This document shows, piece by piece, positions 51,698-61,832 of a DNA stretch of 64,000 bases. The notes beneath the pieces were generated by a model. It was not told the origin of the DNA. It worked only from the letters and a program-made list of their open reading frames with translations, and ran no database searches. The position numbers were made by a program, and so were the translations under genes. Source of the stretch: a virus; IMG/VR virus record IMGVR_UViG_3300009008_000005, positions 1-64,000 of that record; one strand, 5' to 3'. The number at the start of each line of letters is the position of its first letter. Position 1 is the stretch's first letter.

Positions 51698-54600
51698 GCT
51701 CCATAGGAGAGGCGGACCAGCTTCCTGTAGTGGTGAATCCCACTTCAGACAAGCTGCCGATGTAACGGAGGATTGCCTCATGGCGTTCCTTCCTCGGATC
51801 CAGGTCGCCTGGGATCCGCCTCTCCTCACCCTCACCGTCGTACATTCTTAGCTTAGGGTGGTCGAGGATCACCATAGGGTTGTACGAACCACAGGCCCTA
51901 CTATGGAATCCTTCCTCCGCAACCGGGATAGCATTCACACCATCAGTGAATACAGGTGCTGCGGCGCTTCCTTCATCGGGTGTGGTCTTCGTTGCGATGG
52001 GTTGTCTGTACGGGGGACCGAAGATGTCCTCGAAGGTAGCGACCTCCCGCCCAGTGAACTCCCTCACGAACTCGTACAGGAGGCTCTTGTCCCCTGTGGT
52101 CTTGTGCTGGATGTACTGCTTTATTACGTTCATGGCGGACTGCTTCATCGTGAAGCCTCCCATGATGTCCTCCACGAAACGGAGCACCTTGGGTGCCATC
52201 GAGTCATCTGCGCCCTTGAGGAGAGGTATGGGACCCTCCTCCGCCGTGTACAGGGAGAACCACTCAGGATGCGTCGCTAGTTGCCTTACGTACCCGATGT
52301 AGGTGTCAAGTGAGAAGTTGTCGAGCCTATCACAGATGCTGCTGCAGCCGAACATGTTCTGGTAAAAATCCTGCCCGATGCGGAGGTTTGTGAACGTGGG
52401 GCCCATCCAAGGTGGCCGTACGATGTACTCGAAGGGTACGTCTAAAGTCTCCTCCACGTAGATCGGCTTCTTCTCAGTGATCCGCATCTTGGCGGTACCA
52501 CTGGTCAACTCCATGACCTGCCTGTTGTCTTTGGTCACGTAGTCCCCTGTGAGAGCACCTGGGCCGCAGCCGGGATTCTCCGGGTCTATCCCCACGTCTA
52601 GGAACTCCATGGACTCAATCTCATGGCCATTAGGCCCAATCCACTTGTTCCCCCGCTCCGTGACCTTCACCTTCGCCTTGGACCAGGTCCCATCACTGGA
52701 CTGTGAGGAAGCGATGTACTGCGCAGCCCCTACAGGATTTCCCTTGTCGTCTCTGTAGGTATCCAACTTGTCGTTGAACTGCTGCTCGGAGACGTTGGCT
52801 ACGTGTTTCTTCTCTCCTGCTGGGGTCCCCTCTGGGTAGGAGTGGCCTTCCTCGAAGGAAGGTATATCCACAGAGGTATCCGTGATGGAGGGGTCCATCA
52901 GCACACCATTGAGCATTACTTGTGTGACAGTCTCAACAGTCTCGTGACCCACGACACGTCTAATCGTAGGACTGGTAATTCCAGGTATCTCTTCTTTCGT
53001 CGGGAACCATACGTGGGAAACCACATAGCTCGTAACACCACCTTGCTGACTGATCGAGTGCGTCACAGAGGCAATCATCCCTGAGTAAACCATAGGGAGA
53101 TTCTCTGTCTTCAACTGGTCTGCGAACTTCCCTAACTGCCCCAGTGTCGAGGCGGGGTCGTTCGTCATGTTCCGGACTAGCTCGTCACAGTCCTCCAGAC
53201 CCATGGATTTCAGGGCCTGCTCCTGAGTGGCTGTAGGCATCTTCGGGAGGATCAGCGTAGGCATACCCGTGGCGATCGTGGGGTTGAACCTACCCTGGAT
53301 GTTCAAGGAGCGGACTCCTAGCCGAGCCTTCAAGAAGAGGAAGTTCGCCATCTTCTGCATGTACCCGACCTTGGTGGAGGTGATCAGGTTCTGGTCGCTC
53401 TTCTCCTTCTTCAAGTCCTTCTGGATACTCTGGTAGGCTGGCGCATCCATCATCTGGTCAATGATCGGCACGATCCCGGTGAACTTCTCGTGAGGGAACA
53501 GATAGGTCTCCCCCTTCTTCGTCTTCTTGGACGGGTCCATTCCGAACAACGCCTCGATGTCCGGGGCGATATACGTGGACTTATGGCTCTGCTGGACTCC
53601 CTTGCCGTCCCACTCCTTCCTTGAGGTCAGGTGCAGCCTTGTGGTCTCGGCCAAGTAGTTCCTGGACATGGACAGGGATACAATGTGCTCTGGGAAGAGG
53701 ACGTTGCATCGAGGCGGTGGGCACAGGAAGATCTCAGGGTTGAATACATGCGTGTAGAGTCTAGGCAGTTGTAGGACATCTACACGAATCTTCTTCGAAG
53801 ATGTCTTCGTGGCTCTGCGCTTGTAGGCATCGATAGCGGAGTTCGTAGCATCTTTTAGATGCTGTGCAGATATGTTATCGATGTTCGGATAGTAAGGCTG
53901 CTCGTTCGAGCCCATAAGGACAGCGGTTCCTGGTGGATACGGATCAGACTGGGCAGTCTCTTTATGGGTCATAGAGGCCAGCTTATCAATAACCTTCTGC
54001 TCCTCATAAGCTGCCTGAGCGAAGTCCTTATCCTCCTTCAATGCGTCTACTTCAGGACTAACGCCCCCCGGGGAGTCTTGGGAGTAGTCGTACTCCAACG
54101 AGGGGCCCAGCTTCGTGTGTGTATCCTGGTGGGCACGTACAGGGTCTACACCCGCCCTCTCCAGCTTGACGTGACTCTCACCCTTACCAGAGAGGATCTC
54201 GTCGGTTGCATCCCGGATCCCCTCCAGCCGCTTGATACGACGCTTCACAGCATCATTGTCAATGCGAGAGGATGAGCTAACAGTGACCTCGACATCCTCC
54301 ACCAGCTCTTGCTTGGCGAAGTACGGAGCGAGAACAGAGGCGTAGTTATGCTGGATCCTCTGTAGGGACATCGACATGACATCCCTGAAGGAGAGGGTGT
54401 TCGACCTGGCTGTGATCGCCTTCTGGAGCATCTTCTTGAAGCCATAACTCCCCAGGAGCTTCACAGCGGAATCATCCTTCCGTGCGGAGCCCAGCATCCT
54501 GGACATGTGGAGACGCAGCTCCGCCTGGCTGAAGAAGTCGTTCAGACCTCGGAAGGTCTTCTTACCTACGTAGACTCCTCCCATCGTCTCTAGGAGCAGT

Positions 54601-55124
54601 AGGAGGCCACCCATCAGACCTTCGACATCCGGGTGGCCCACAGACTTTCCGGTAAGCATCCTGAGCAGAACATCGGCCGGACTACGAGAGGTCTTGGCCT
54701 GTCCATAGTAGGAGGCGGCTCCAGTGAAGGAAGCGATCTGTGTCTGGGATCCAACAGAGCCTTGTGTCTGTGTCGTGGTGAGACCATCGTCAGTCTTACC
54801 AAAGAAGTTCAGGCGGGCCGTATCCCAGTAGGAAGAGAAGTCCAGGCACTTCAACACTGCAACACGCTGCGTGTGCGACTGCACATAGTCCACAGCTACC
54901 AGCTCCCCTGTGAAGAGGAGCCTGTACTTGTGTGGATCCGCATCGGAATCGAAGTAGAAGATGTGGACTAGGGAGCGTGGAAGGAGATCCATCACCTCGT
55001 CAGTAGGTACGATCTGAGCTGTCGCTGAGCCCGCAGTATTGATACCGCCCGTGCAGATAGCGGACACAACTGGGATCTCGATCCCTTCTACGGTGAGACG
55101 TATCTGAAGAGGTTTCGCTTCCAT
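51681..55124 (-). CDS. Baseplate hub-like protein, 1147 aa
   Basis: The N-terminus (L-Q-I-R-L-T-V-E-G-I-E-I-P-V-V-S-A ... S-A-T-A-Q-I-V-P-T) has the shape of phage hub proteins of the gpD/gp27 group: short beta domains that begin the tail hub. Extra domains fill the rest, including a beta region near 780-900 (G-N-K-W-I-G-P-N-G-H-E-I-E-S-M-E-F-L-D-V-G). No lytic motif was assigned. It is the last gene of the tape-measure operon, where a hub gene is normally found. The family match is by shape and position. Confidence 0.68.
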   Translation of the reverse strand: MEAKPLQIRLTVEGIEIPVVSAICTGGINTAGSATAQIVPTDEVMDLLPRSLVHIFYFDSDADPHKYRLLFTGELVAVDYVQSHTQRVAVLKCLDFSSYWDTARLNFFGKTDDGLTTTQTQGSVGSQTQIASFTGAASYYGQAKTSRSPADVLLRMLTGKSVGHPDVEGLMGGLLLLLETMGGVYVGKKTFRGLNDFFSQAELRLHMSRMLGSARKDDSAVKLLGSYGFKKMLQKAITARSNTLSFRDVMSMSLQRIQHNYASVLAPYFAKQELVEDVEVTVSSSSRIDNDAVKRRIKRLEGIRDATDEILSGKGESHVKLERAGVDPVRAHQDTHTKLGPSLEYDYSQDSPGGVSPEVDALKEDKDFAQAAYEEQKVIDKLASMTHKETAQSDPYPPGTAVLMGSNEQPYYPNIDNISAQHLKDATNSAIDAYKRRATKTSSKKIRVDVLQLPRLYTHVFNPEIFLCPPPRCNVLFPEHIVSLSMSRNYLAETTRLHLTSRKEWDGKGVQQSHKSTYIAPDIEALFGMDPSKKTKKGETYLFPHEKFTGIVPIIDQMMDAPAYQSIQKDLKKEKSDQNLITSTKVGYMQKMANFLFLKARLGVRSLNIQGRFNPTIATGMPTLILPKMPTATQEQALKSMGLEDCDELVRNMTNDPASTLGQLGKFADQLKTENLPMVYSGMIASVTHSISQQGGVTSYVVSHVWFPTKEEIPGITSPTIRRVVGHETVETVTQVMLNGVLMDPSITDTSVDIPSFEEGHSYPEGTPAGEKKHVANVSEQQFNDKLDTYRDDKGNPVGAAQYIASSQSSDGTWSKAKVKVTERGNKWIGPNGHEIESMEFLDVGIDPENPGCGPGALTGDYVTKDNRQVMELTSGTAKMRITEKKPIYVEETLDVPFEYIVRPPWMGPTFTNLRIGQDFYQNMFGCSSICDRLDNFSLDTYIGYVRQLATHPEWFSLYTAEEGPIPLLKGADDSMAPKVLRFVEDIMGGFTMKQSAMNVIKQYIQHKTTGDKSLLYEFVREFTGREVATFEDIFGPPYRQPIATKTTPDEGSAAAPVFTDGVNAIPVAEEGFHSRACGSYNPMVILDHPKLRMYDGEGEERRIPGDLDPRKERHEAILRYIGSLSEVGFTTTGSWSASPMEPTSRE

Positions 55125-55125
55125 G

Positions 55126-56538
55126 CTACACCGGGAAAAGTCCGCCCGCCCCAGGGATTGTCATCCCGGAGAAGCCAGCAGAGAAGGTTCCTGTAAGCGC
55201 ACCAATACCAAGGATGACTCCCATACTCAAGCCTAGAGCGCCGAAGATCGCAAGAGTGAGTGGACCTGCCTTGCCTCCCATCGCCTTGATGAAGTTGTCC
55301 GGGGTGTAGAAGATCGAATACACCCACTGGGGGATACCCTCCTCAAAGGCGTACTGGTCAATGGTCTTCAGGAGCTTAGTCCCCCAAGCACCTACAGTCT
55401 TCCACCACTCCTCTACGATAACCTCCCCGGACAAGGAGTATGGACGACACTGGTCGTCCATGCCTACATTCATTCCTGACGCACGGGCGATCATTCTATA
55501 GATGGAGTCTGATGCGAACTCTCCGATCTGGCCGATGAAGTCCTTTCCCCTGGACTCCAAGGTATTGGTCTTACCCTGAGCGCCTTCGCCAATAATGGCC
55601 GCTACAGCATCAAAACTCCCTGCAGCCAACATGGAGCCTACGATACCTAGCTTGGCGAGCCTCTGCCTCTGTCGCATACCGATGGAGGAGATCATCACGG
55701 ACTTGCCGTTCGATACCTCAAGCTGCCCGGTGGGCATGTACTCCATGGCTCCACGGACACTCCGAGAAGGCTCCAGCTGCTCCATGATGTTGAAGCTGCG
55801 ATGCATACCAAGGGACACATAGTCCGAGACGAGGAAGGCGAAGTTGAAGTTCACGATGTCGGGCTGACCCGCAGTCTCCGAAGCTTCAGCGTTCAGGATA
55901 TACCCCTCTACGATGATATCGTCCCACCCGAAGTGAGCGGTAGCACCCATCTCGATGAGTCTAGACCCCCGCAAATAACGCTCATAATTCTCCCAGAACT
56001 GCGTGCGCCAGTCGAAGTCCCTAGAGTTGAACAGATGTCCGGTTACTCCAATGATCCTTGGTCTGGAGCCTGTGGCATAGAAGTAACCCTCACCGAAGGT
56101 CTCTACGATCTGGTACTTCTCTGCTCTCTGCTCGGTGACAGATGTGACGATGAAGTCCGTGTAATACTCTGACTTACCTAGGGACTTCTTCTCGCCAGGT
56201 GAGTCCTTCTGGTTGAAGGCGGGAGGCATCACTCCACCGATGCCATTGTACATCGGAATTGGGAGACCCTGCTTGTCATAGATACGGAGGAAGGCCACAC
56301 GCTTCCCCTTCATCTCTAGACCCCACAAAGGTCTACGGACGAACTGTGGACCAGGGTACTTGTCCCTCCAGGCCGGTCCCTTGGCCAGGGTGCAGTCCCC
56401 TCCACGGTCCCAGTTACCGAAGAGCTTCTCCAACAGGGTCTTCTTTGCGAAGGACCCAGCCTTCTTTACCTGGGAGGACACAAACATCTTCGGATTGTTC
56501 GCTGCTCCCTTTGGGATGCTGCCTAGAGAAACTCCCAT
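55126..56538 (-). CDS. Tail/baseplate protein with C-terminal membrane segment, 470 aa
   Basis: The N-terminal half is mixed beta (G-E-G-Y-F-Y-A-T-G-S-R-P-R-I-I-G-V-T-G-H-L), resembling tail proteins encoded between tape measure and hub. The last 60 residues are hydrophobic with two glycine-rich helices (G-P-L-T-L-A-I-F-G-A-L-G-L-S-M-G-V-I-L-G-I-G-A-L-T). An ejection role at the host membrane is possible. The SD before the ATG is AGAGG. It ends 2 bp before the hub gene. Confidence 0.7.
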   Translation of the reverse strand: MGVSLGSIPKGAANNPKMFVSSQVKKAGSFAKKTLLEKLFGNWDRGGDCTLAKGPAWRDKYPGPQFVRRPLWGLEMKGKRVAFLRIYDKQGLPIPMYNGIGGVMPPAFNQKDSPGEKKSLGKSEYYTDFIVTSVTEQRAEKYQIVETFGEGYFYATGSRPRIIGVTGHLFNSRDFDWRTQFWENYERYLRGSRLIEMGATAHFGWDDIIVEGYILNAEASETAGQPDIVNFNFAFLVSDYVSLGMHRSFNIMEQLEPSRSVRGAMEYMPTGQLEVSNGKSVMISSIGMRQRQRLAKLGIVGSMLAAGSFDAVAAIIGEGAQGKTNTLESRGKDFIGQIGEFASDSIYRMIARASGMNVGMDDQCRPYSLSGEVIVEEWWKTVGAWGTKLLKTIDQYAFEEGIPQWVYSIFYTPDNFIKAMGGKAGPLTLAIFGALGLSMGVILGIGALTGTFSAGFSGMTIPGAGGLFPV

Positions 56539-56541
56539 CTC

Positions 56542-56754
56542 TTACCTCTTCTGCAGTAGCCGATCTTTCACGTCTCGGCTAATAGGGAGATCGTCGGCTT
56601 CGTCCTCTAGATGAAGGTAGAGGATCTGCTGCCTGACCAGGTGCTCCAAGGCCAGTTCAGGTGACGCCCCAATGGGGTAGAACCTAAGCTCAATCTCGGA
56701 GTCCGCCATGTGCGGCACATTGGCCACCTTCTCGTACGTAGATCTCTCTCGCAT
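56542..56754 (-). CDS. Small protein after the tape measure, 70 aa
   Basis: Mostly helical and charged (L-A-L-E-H-L-V-R-Q-Q-I-L-Y-L-H-L-E-D-E-A). SD AGGTG precedes the ATG. Lies 8 bp downstream of the tape measure and 4 bp before the next gene. Small tail subunits commonly occupy this place. Not recognised. Confidence 0.75.
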   Translation of the reverse strand: MRERSTYEKVANVPHMADSEIELRFYPIGASPELALEHLVRQQILYLHLEDEADDLPISRDVKDRLLQKR

Positions 56755-56761
56755 CTTACAC

Positions 56762-59700
56762 CTAGCGCTCTGACTTCATGTTGGCCATGATCTTGAGGGC
56801 AGCAGTGGCCCCCTCCACACCCTTCGTGAACTCTTCCATATCCGGTCCACCACCTGAGCCCTTGCCTGTTCCACCAGGCTTTTGGGTCATGGCAGCATAC
56901 TTCTCCATGAGCATCTGACCCTCGTCCCCGCTTACCTCTCCGTCCTGCATCGCCTTGTAGTACTCGGCTACGAAGGAGTTCGCACTGGAGTCCTCGTAGT
57001 TCATGGAGTTTAGCATTTGCTTCAGCTTGGAGGTCATGTAGTGGTCTACTTTACCCTCCTTGATCTGCTTCCCGAACCTCTTCTCGAAGCGCTGGTAGCC
57101 CTCTGCTCCGCCGAACATCTCTCTGGAAAGGGATAGATTATCCTTGCTGGACAAGGTCCCTCCACCCGACGTGAAGTTGGCGAAGTCCCCGTCCTCTGCT
57201 CCTGTAGCTCTACCCCACCGACCACGAAGTGTAGCCACCCTGCGAGTCATACCGAAGAAGGCCTCTGTACCCTCCGGACCACGCATAGCCCCAATGTCTT
57301 GGAGTTCGGGTAGGGGAATTGACGACAGCCGGTCGATCAAGCCTGTGCCACCCTCGTCCCCGAGGATATGCTCACGCCGCTGAGTCTGACTCATGAGCCA
57401 CCAGCCAACAGACTTCTTGATGTCATCGGACAGGCGTGCTCCCTGGCCACCACCTACAGCACCAAACTGGTTGGTCAATCCGGCGTTGTTCGCCCACCTG
57501 TAGGCCTCTTCCTTCACAGGCGCTAGGGCTGTCTCCAAGCGCTGCCGCACAGGGGCGAGCATCCATTTCTGAGACTCTACGAACCTAGCAGCGCCTGAAG
57601 CAGCCCCACCAGAGAACATCTTCTTTACGAAGTCCGGAGCATCTGCACTCTCTGCACCAAGGACTTCATTCTGCATCTGCTCTGCTAATGCATACCATCG
57701 AGGCGTCCCGGCCTTCTCGCCAGCGAGATGCATAGCTGTCTTTGACGTGTAAACACCTGGGAGGTTGCCCGTGCTGGCTATCCTCTCCATGTCCTCCATG
57801 TCATCTTCACCGATGCCTGCGGGCAACGCTGTCCTGGCGTACGCAGCGGGTCCGCCACTCTCCTCCCCCTTCAGGCCACCTATGTACCCTTCAATACCAG
57901 TGCCTGAGAATTTCTTCTGTAGGTAGTCAACGCCTACATTCCAGCCACGGGTTGCGACGTCGCCTGCCAGTGTCCCAAAGCTCATCTTACCGTCTTCAGC
58001 ACTTCGGACATCCTGGATGTTAATGAACCCTTCTTCGTCCATGAAGTTCCCCATATCCTCTTCGGCTACGCCAGCGGCTATGAGAAGTCCGTGCCTCCTT
58101 GCCTGTCGGGAGTCCCTGTACTTCCTATTAATGGACCGAGCGTCACGCAGGGTCACATCTGTTGCGTAACCCCCAACTCCCATCAGAGCAGCCATGCCTC
58201 CAAGGCCCCTCTTGGTGAACGCATCCGCAGCTCTACCATAACCAGATTCCCGCATGTTCTCTAAGAGATCCTCAGTCATGCGAGTCTCATACTCACCCGG
58301 TCGTAGGCCTCCGTACCTACCGCTGCTCCGCATACCTCCGACCATGCCCCTGATGGCATTGGCCTCTGCTGTGGACAGGTCGTCCTCCATAGTACTCATA
58401 GGCTCCAGGAGACCACGGGTTACGTCGTTGACTGCTTGGTTCGCTGTCTCTCTGGAGGAGAAACCAATCTGGTAACCACCCCCAGACGTATGGCGGGCTC
58501 CGGGCATCAAGTCACCAAGAGAGTCCAACCAGTTCTGCCTACCATAAGAAGTCTCTACGCCAATGTAGCTTCCCTTATTGGCTGGATCGTAGGATCCCAT
58601 ACCTGCATGGGAGAAGGCTTGTGTCATAGCCCCACCCCTGGAACCCTGCCTGAATCCTTCTAGGAGTCTCGCTGGGGCACCTACGACTTCTGGCTCGGCC
58701 CCAAGCACGTCTCCCGTGTAGGGGGCATTGCGCATTAGGTTCGGCATCACATTGAACGCCAGATCGCCTGCCATCAGATATGGGGCAGCACCACGGAGCG
58801 CCGTGGAGGCACCCCTAGCTAGCCACCCGGCACCCGACAAAGCGCCACCAGCGACCATACCCAGGCCACCACGACGCATCATGGCTCCCCCAAGAGCAGT
58901 CGCTCCATAGCCTGCTCCGTATGCAGCGGAGCGGCCACCGATGATCGGCATGAGTGAAGCTGCAGCAGCGGTGGTACCGGGATTCCACTGAGACGTTGCA
59001 AAGCCCGTAACTCCGCCGAACTCACCACCTCGCATTACTCTCCCAAAACCGGAGCCTGCGTAGGTATCAATAGCACTGCCGATCATTCCACCGGGGCTAC
59101 TAAAGGCACTATAAGGCGCTGCACCGAAACCTGGAGGTGCAGCGGGGAGCCCACCGTACAGGCCACCAGCCGCTCCTGTCTGGTATGCGTTCATCACTCC
59201 CTGGGCGACTGGGGCTACGCCTTGACCACCACCGACCAGAGACTCGACAGCATCGGCCGTCCAGTCCTGCATCTTGCCGAGAACATTCCTACCGAAGTCC
59301 TCTAGCTTACGCTCAATGGGACCTACGAAGGCCTCCCGCATCCGGGCTTTGATCGCATAGATGGATCCAGCCCTGGCACCTCTAGCGTCATCCATTCCCT
59401 TCTGCAGGGCTAGACGACCACGCATCTTGATCTGCCCCTGAAGCTCCGGACCGAACTCAGACAAGCTGTTCAGGATATCCATTTCCTGGGTAGGGATGTG
59501 CCCGAACATCTGCGTAAGGAGTTCTTCCGTCTCCGGCCTTCCACCACCACGAGCGCTGACCTTCCCACGTACCTGGCTGGCCCACCAGCCTGGGCCTAGC
59601 TGCTCATTCATCTGCCCAGCCAACTCCGTGGACCTTGCCCGCAGTAGCTGCCGTGCACCTGGGGAACGCATGTTCTCGTTGTAGGCCTGACCTACTTCGC

Positions 59701-60868
59701 TGTAGGACATCATGCTCAGGCGAGCTGCCTTCGTTGGATCGATAGCACCTGTCTCTGGGTCCAGAGCTGCGCCGAGGGCCCTTTGACCTAGACGGGTCCC
59801 TGAGAACCTCATCCCATATCCCATGAGGCGCTGAGCGAGCTGCGGTGCAGCCTGATCCATACCTACGCCACCGAACATGTCTCGGATCCGATTCGAATTC
59901 AGGAGACCCGAGTTGGCCCCTGCTGCGATCTGGGTAGTAAGGTCGGCCATGGCTGTGGCACCGTGGCTTCTGGACAGTCCAGCCTGGCTCCACATGTCCG
60001 CTCCACCGGACATTGAGTTCATCAGAGATTCGTTGGACATACCCACAGCAGAGGACAAGCCACGCACCGTAGCTGCTACCTGGCCAGCTCCTCCTGCCCC
60101 GTAGAATCCCATCCCCTTGATCTGCTGGGATACACTGTAGGCGTCCTGGAGGGATGTGTTGAAGGTGGTGGCTACCTGTCGGACTTCGTTTACTAGGGTG
60201 CGGAAGGTCTGGGCGAACTGCTGCATGTTGCCAGCGCCCTTGAAAGATCCTCCCTGCAGACCTGCTCCAAGAATACCTGCGATATCCCCGAAGCCTTCAT
60301 AAGGGCTCTGCGCAGCCATCCCCGAAATCATATTCCCGAGCTGCTGCTGACCGCCTACACCAGGAGCGGCCATCATCGGCATCGTACTTCTGTTCCAGGT
60401 GGATCCGATCATGTTGCCGAGGTTCTGCTGTTGCTGAACCCCCTGCATAACCTGCTCGGAGCCCCAGTTGAACATCTTCCCCGCAGCATAGTAAGGGAGC
60501 GCTGCCCCGAGACCATAACCTGCAGCGCCAGCTATACCAGCCTGCCCGAAGCCATGTCTGGCTGCTCCGAGGACAGTGCTGAAGGGATCCATAAACCTTG
60601 GGCCGAACCCGAAGCCTCCCGCCAGGGCAGCTGCCCCTATTGCACCTTGAGCCATTCCGGGCATCATCTGTGCGCCCTGGAAGGCTAGAGCATTCGAGAA
60701 TCTCGGATCGTACCCAGGAGCAGCACCCGAGATAGAGGCCTGAGACGACGGAGTCTTCCTCGTACCATATTGATCTGACAGGAAGTTTCCGTAGGACTGC
60801 ATCGAAGCAGCTTGCGACATCTGCTGCTGCGAGAGCCCCATGATAGTAGTGTGCGGAATGCCTGCCAC
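56762..60868 (-). CDS. Tape measure protein, 1368 aa
   Basis: Starts with GTG at 60868, SD GGGAGG. A very long Gly, Ala and Met-rich protein with alternating helical and glycine-rich hydrophobic stretches (G-A-I-G-A-A-A-L-A-G-G-F-G-F-G; G-M-V-A-G-G-A-L-S-G-A). Size, composition and position first in a tail operon fit tape measure proteins, which set tail length and line the tail tube. At about 1.5 angstrom per residue it implies a tail near 200 nm, a rough estimate. No lytic domain was seen. No tape-measure chaperone gene precedes it here. Confidence 0.82.
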   Translation of the reverse strand: MAGIPHTTIMGLSQQQMSQAASMQSYGNFLSDQYGTRKTPSSQASISGAAPGYDPRFSNALAFQGAQMMPGMAQGAIGAAALAGGFGFGPRFMDPFSTVLGAARHGFGQAGIAGAAGYGLGAALPYYAAGKMFNWGSEQVMQGVQQQQNLGNMIGSTWNRSTMPMMAAPGVGGQQQLGNMISGMAAQSPYEGFGDIAGILGAGLQGGSFKGAGNMQQFAQTFRTLVNEVRQVATTFNTSLQDAYSVSQQIKGMGFYGAGGAGQVAATVRGLSSAVGMSNESLMNSMSGGADMWSQAGLSRSHGATAMADLTTQIAAGANSGLLNSNRIRDMFGGVGMDQAAPQLAQRLMGYGMRFSGTRLGQRALGAALDPETGAIDPTKAARLSMMSYSEVGQAYNENMRSPGARQLLRARSTELAGQMNEQLGPGWWASQVRGKVSARGGGRPETEELLTQMFGHIPTQEMDILNSLSEFGPELQGQIKMRGRLALQKGMDDARGARAGSIYAIKARMREAFVGPIERKLEDFGRNVLGKMQDWTADAVESLVGGGQGVAPVAQGVMNAYQTGAAGGLYGGLPAAPPGFGAAPYSAFSSPGGMIGSAIDTYAGSGFGRVMRGGEFGGVTGFATSQWNPGTTAAAASLMPIIGGRSAAYGAGYGATALGGAMMRRGGLGMVAGGALSGAGWLARGASTALRGAAPYLMAGDLAFNVMPNLMRNAPYTGDVLGAEPEVVGAPARLLEGFRQGSRGGAMTQAFSHAGMGSYDPANKGSYIGVETSYGRQNWLDSLGDLMPGARHTSGGGYQIGFSSRETANQAVNDVTRGLLEPMSTMEDDLSTAEANAIRGMVGGMRSSGRYGGLRPGEYETRMTEDLLENMRESGYGRAADAFTKRGLGGMAALMGVGGYATDVTLRDARSINRKYRDSRQARRHGLLIAAGVAEEDMGNFMDEEGFINIQDVRSAEDGKMSFGTLAGDVATRGWNVGVDYLQKKFSGTGIEGYIGGLKGEESGGPAAYARTALPAGIGEDDMEDMERIASTGNLPGVYTSKTAMHLAGEKAGTPRWYALAEQMQNEVLGAESADAPDFVKKMFSGGAASGAARFVESQKWMLAPVRQRLETALAPVKEEAYRWANNAGLTNQFGAVGGGQGARLSDDIKKSVGWWLMSQTQRREHILGDEGGTGLIDRLSSIPLPELQDIGAMRGPEGTEAFFGMTRRVATLRGRWGRATGAEDGDFANFTSGGGTLSSKDNLSLSREMFGGAEGYQRFEKRFGKQIKEGKVDHYMTSKLKQMLNSMNYEDSSANSFVAEYYKAMQDGEVSGDEGQMLMEKYAAMTQKPGGTGKGSGGGPDMEEFTKGVEGATAALKIMANMKSER

Positions 60869-60933
60869 AGCTATACCTCCCGGAATCGTTCCCCCCTATT
60901 GTATAGGAGGTGGGCCCCGGGGAGAAGGGGTAC

Positions 60934-60950
60934 CCATTTCTTCGAAATAC
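60934..60950. repeat. Palindrome copy 8, degenerate, in a promoter region
   Basis: Core ATTTC-TTC-GAAAT (60936-60948). It falls just upstream of TATAAG at 60953, in the spacer of a likely rightward promoter. Confidence 0.6.
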
Positions 60951-60952
60951 GG

Positions 60953-60958
60953 TATAAG
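60953..60958 (+). promoter_or_regulatory. Tentative -10 for the 60988 gene
   Basis: TATAAG, 30 nt before the ATG. No TTGACA-like -35, so the promoter may depend on a bound factor. Palindrome copy 8 fills the spacer. Confidence 0.4.
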
Positions 60959-60987
60959 GCCGATGTACACCAAAAAGGAGGTACCTA

Positions 60988-61302
60988 ATGGGGCTCAAGA
61001 GAGCTAAAGGACCTGATGACGAACCTACTCTGACCTGTCCGAAATGCGGGGCAGAGGACGAGATCCTGCTTTACCAGCAAGAGAATGCTTACTACTGGGT
61101 TCTCGACATTGACTCCGATGGGTGGGCTGATACCGGGGACGCCTATCCCAAGTATTGGAATGTCGGAGATACACATTTCATCTGCAGGAGCTGTGATGCC
61201 ACCTTGATGGAATCGGACATCCTCAGAAACGGCGTGCCTATACGGGAGGAGATGGAAGATGCGCTAGATGACAACACCTGCTTGGGGAAGCCTAAGAGCT
61301 AG
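60988..61302 (+). CDS. Small zinc-ribbon protein, 104 aa
   Basis: SD AAAGGAGG precedes the ATG. Cysteine pairs C-P-K-C-G near residue 12 and C-R-S-C near residue 70 form a zinc ribbon. The rest is acidic and aromatic. It could be a small regulator or RNA polymerase-associated protein. It overlaps the convergent 61299 gene by 4 bp. Function unknown. Confidence 0.75.
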   Translation: MGLKRAKGPDDEPTLTCPKCGAEDEILLYQQENAYYWVLDIDSDGWADTGDAYPKYWNVGDTHFICRSCDATLMESDILRNGVPIREEMEDALDDNTCLGKPKS

Positions 61303-61763
61303 GGAAGGGAAGCCACCGGGGCCTTGAGCAGATCCGGATTCCGAAGTTCAAGCTCCTTGGCCATCACAGCCTGGGCTTTCTCTATGGAAGATAGGCGGTC
61401 GCAGTTGCTCTTCACTTCCTTCTTGATCTCAGCGGTATCCTCTTTCACTGTCTGGATAGCCTTTAGGTTCTGCTCGTGGTCTTCCTCTATGGCCTTGTGC
61501 AAGGCATCGAACTGCGCTATCTCGTGGTTCTTGTGAGAATCCAGGAGGTCCTTTACAGCACCAGCTTTAGCGGTACTAGTGGTCTCTGCCTGAGCATTCA
61601 CATAAGCCACGATAGCCCAGGTCGCTCCAACGAGAGCGATGGCTACAACGGCGAAAATCTGCCAGTGCGCTACTGGTATCCCTGTGCGGGCTTTCCTCTT
61701 CGATCTAAGCACGGGGACCTCCTTCACACTAGGAAATTGGTCAGTCTGTACTTCGTCCCGCAT
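61299..61763 (-). CDS. Single-pass membrane protein with coiled coil, 154 aa
   Basis: Start ATG 61763, SD GAGGG; GTG 61778 is also in frame. A basic patch (R-S-K-R-K-A-R-T-G) is followed by one membrane helix (about residues 39-57: F-A-V-V-A-I-A-L-V-G-A-T-W-A-I-V-A-Y-V). The rest is a charged helix or coiled coil of about 85 residues (K-A-I-E-E-D-H-E-Q-N-L-K-A-I-Q). The layout resembles spanins and other inner-membrane phage proteins, but no partner lysis gene is in the window. Confidence 0.72.
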   Translation of the reverse strand: MRDEVQTDQFPSVKEVPVLRSKRKARTGIPVAHWQIFAVVAIALVGATWAIVAYVNAQAETTSTAKAGAVKDLLDSHKNHEIAQFDALHKAIEEDHEQNLKAIQTVKEDTAEIKKEVKSNCDRLSSIEKAQAVMAKELELRNPDLLKAPVASLP

Positions 61764-61788
61764 TGTAGTGTCCCTCACAACTAAGCAT

Positions 61789-61816
61789 TTGCACGGCAGC
61801 GTAGAGTAGCTATAAC
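61789..61816 (+). promoter_or_regulatory. Promoter of the XRE-type regulator gene
   Basis: TTGCAC (61789-61794), 16-nt spacer, TATAAC (61811-61816). Same layout as 1137-1164. The ATG at 61833 follows closely. Confidence 0.65.
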
Positions 61817-61832
61817 AGGGGGTGGGGGATTC

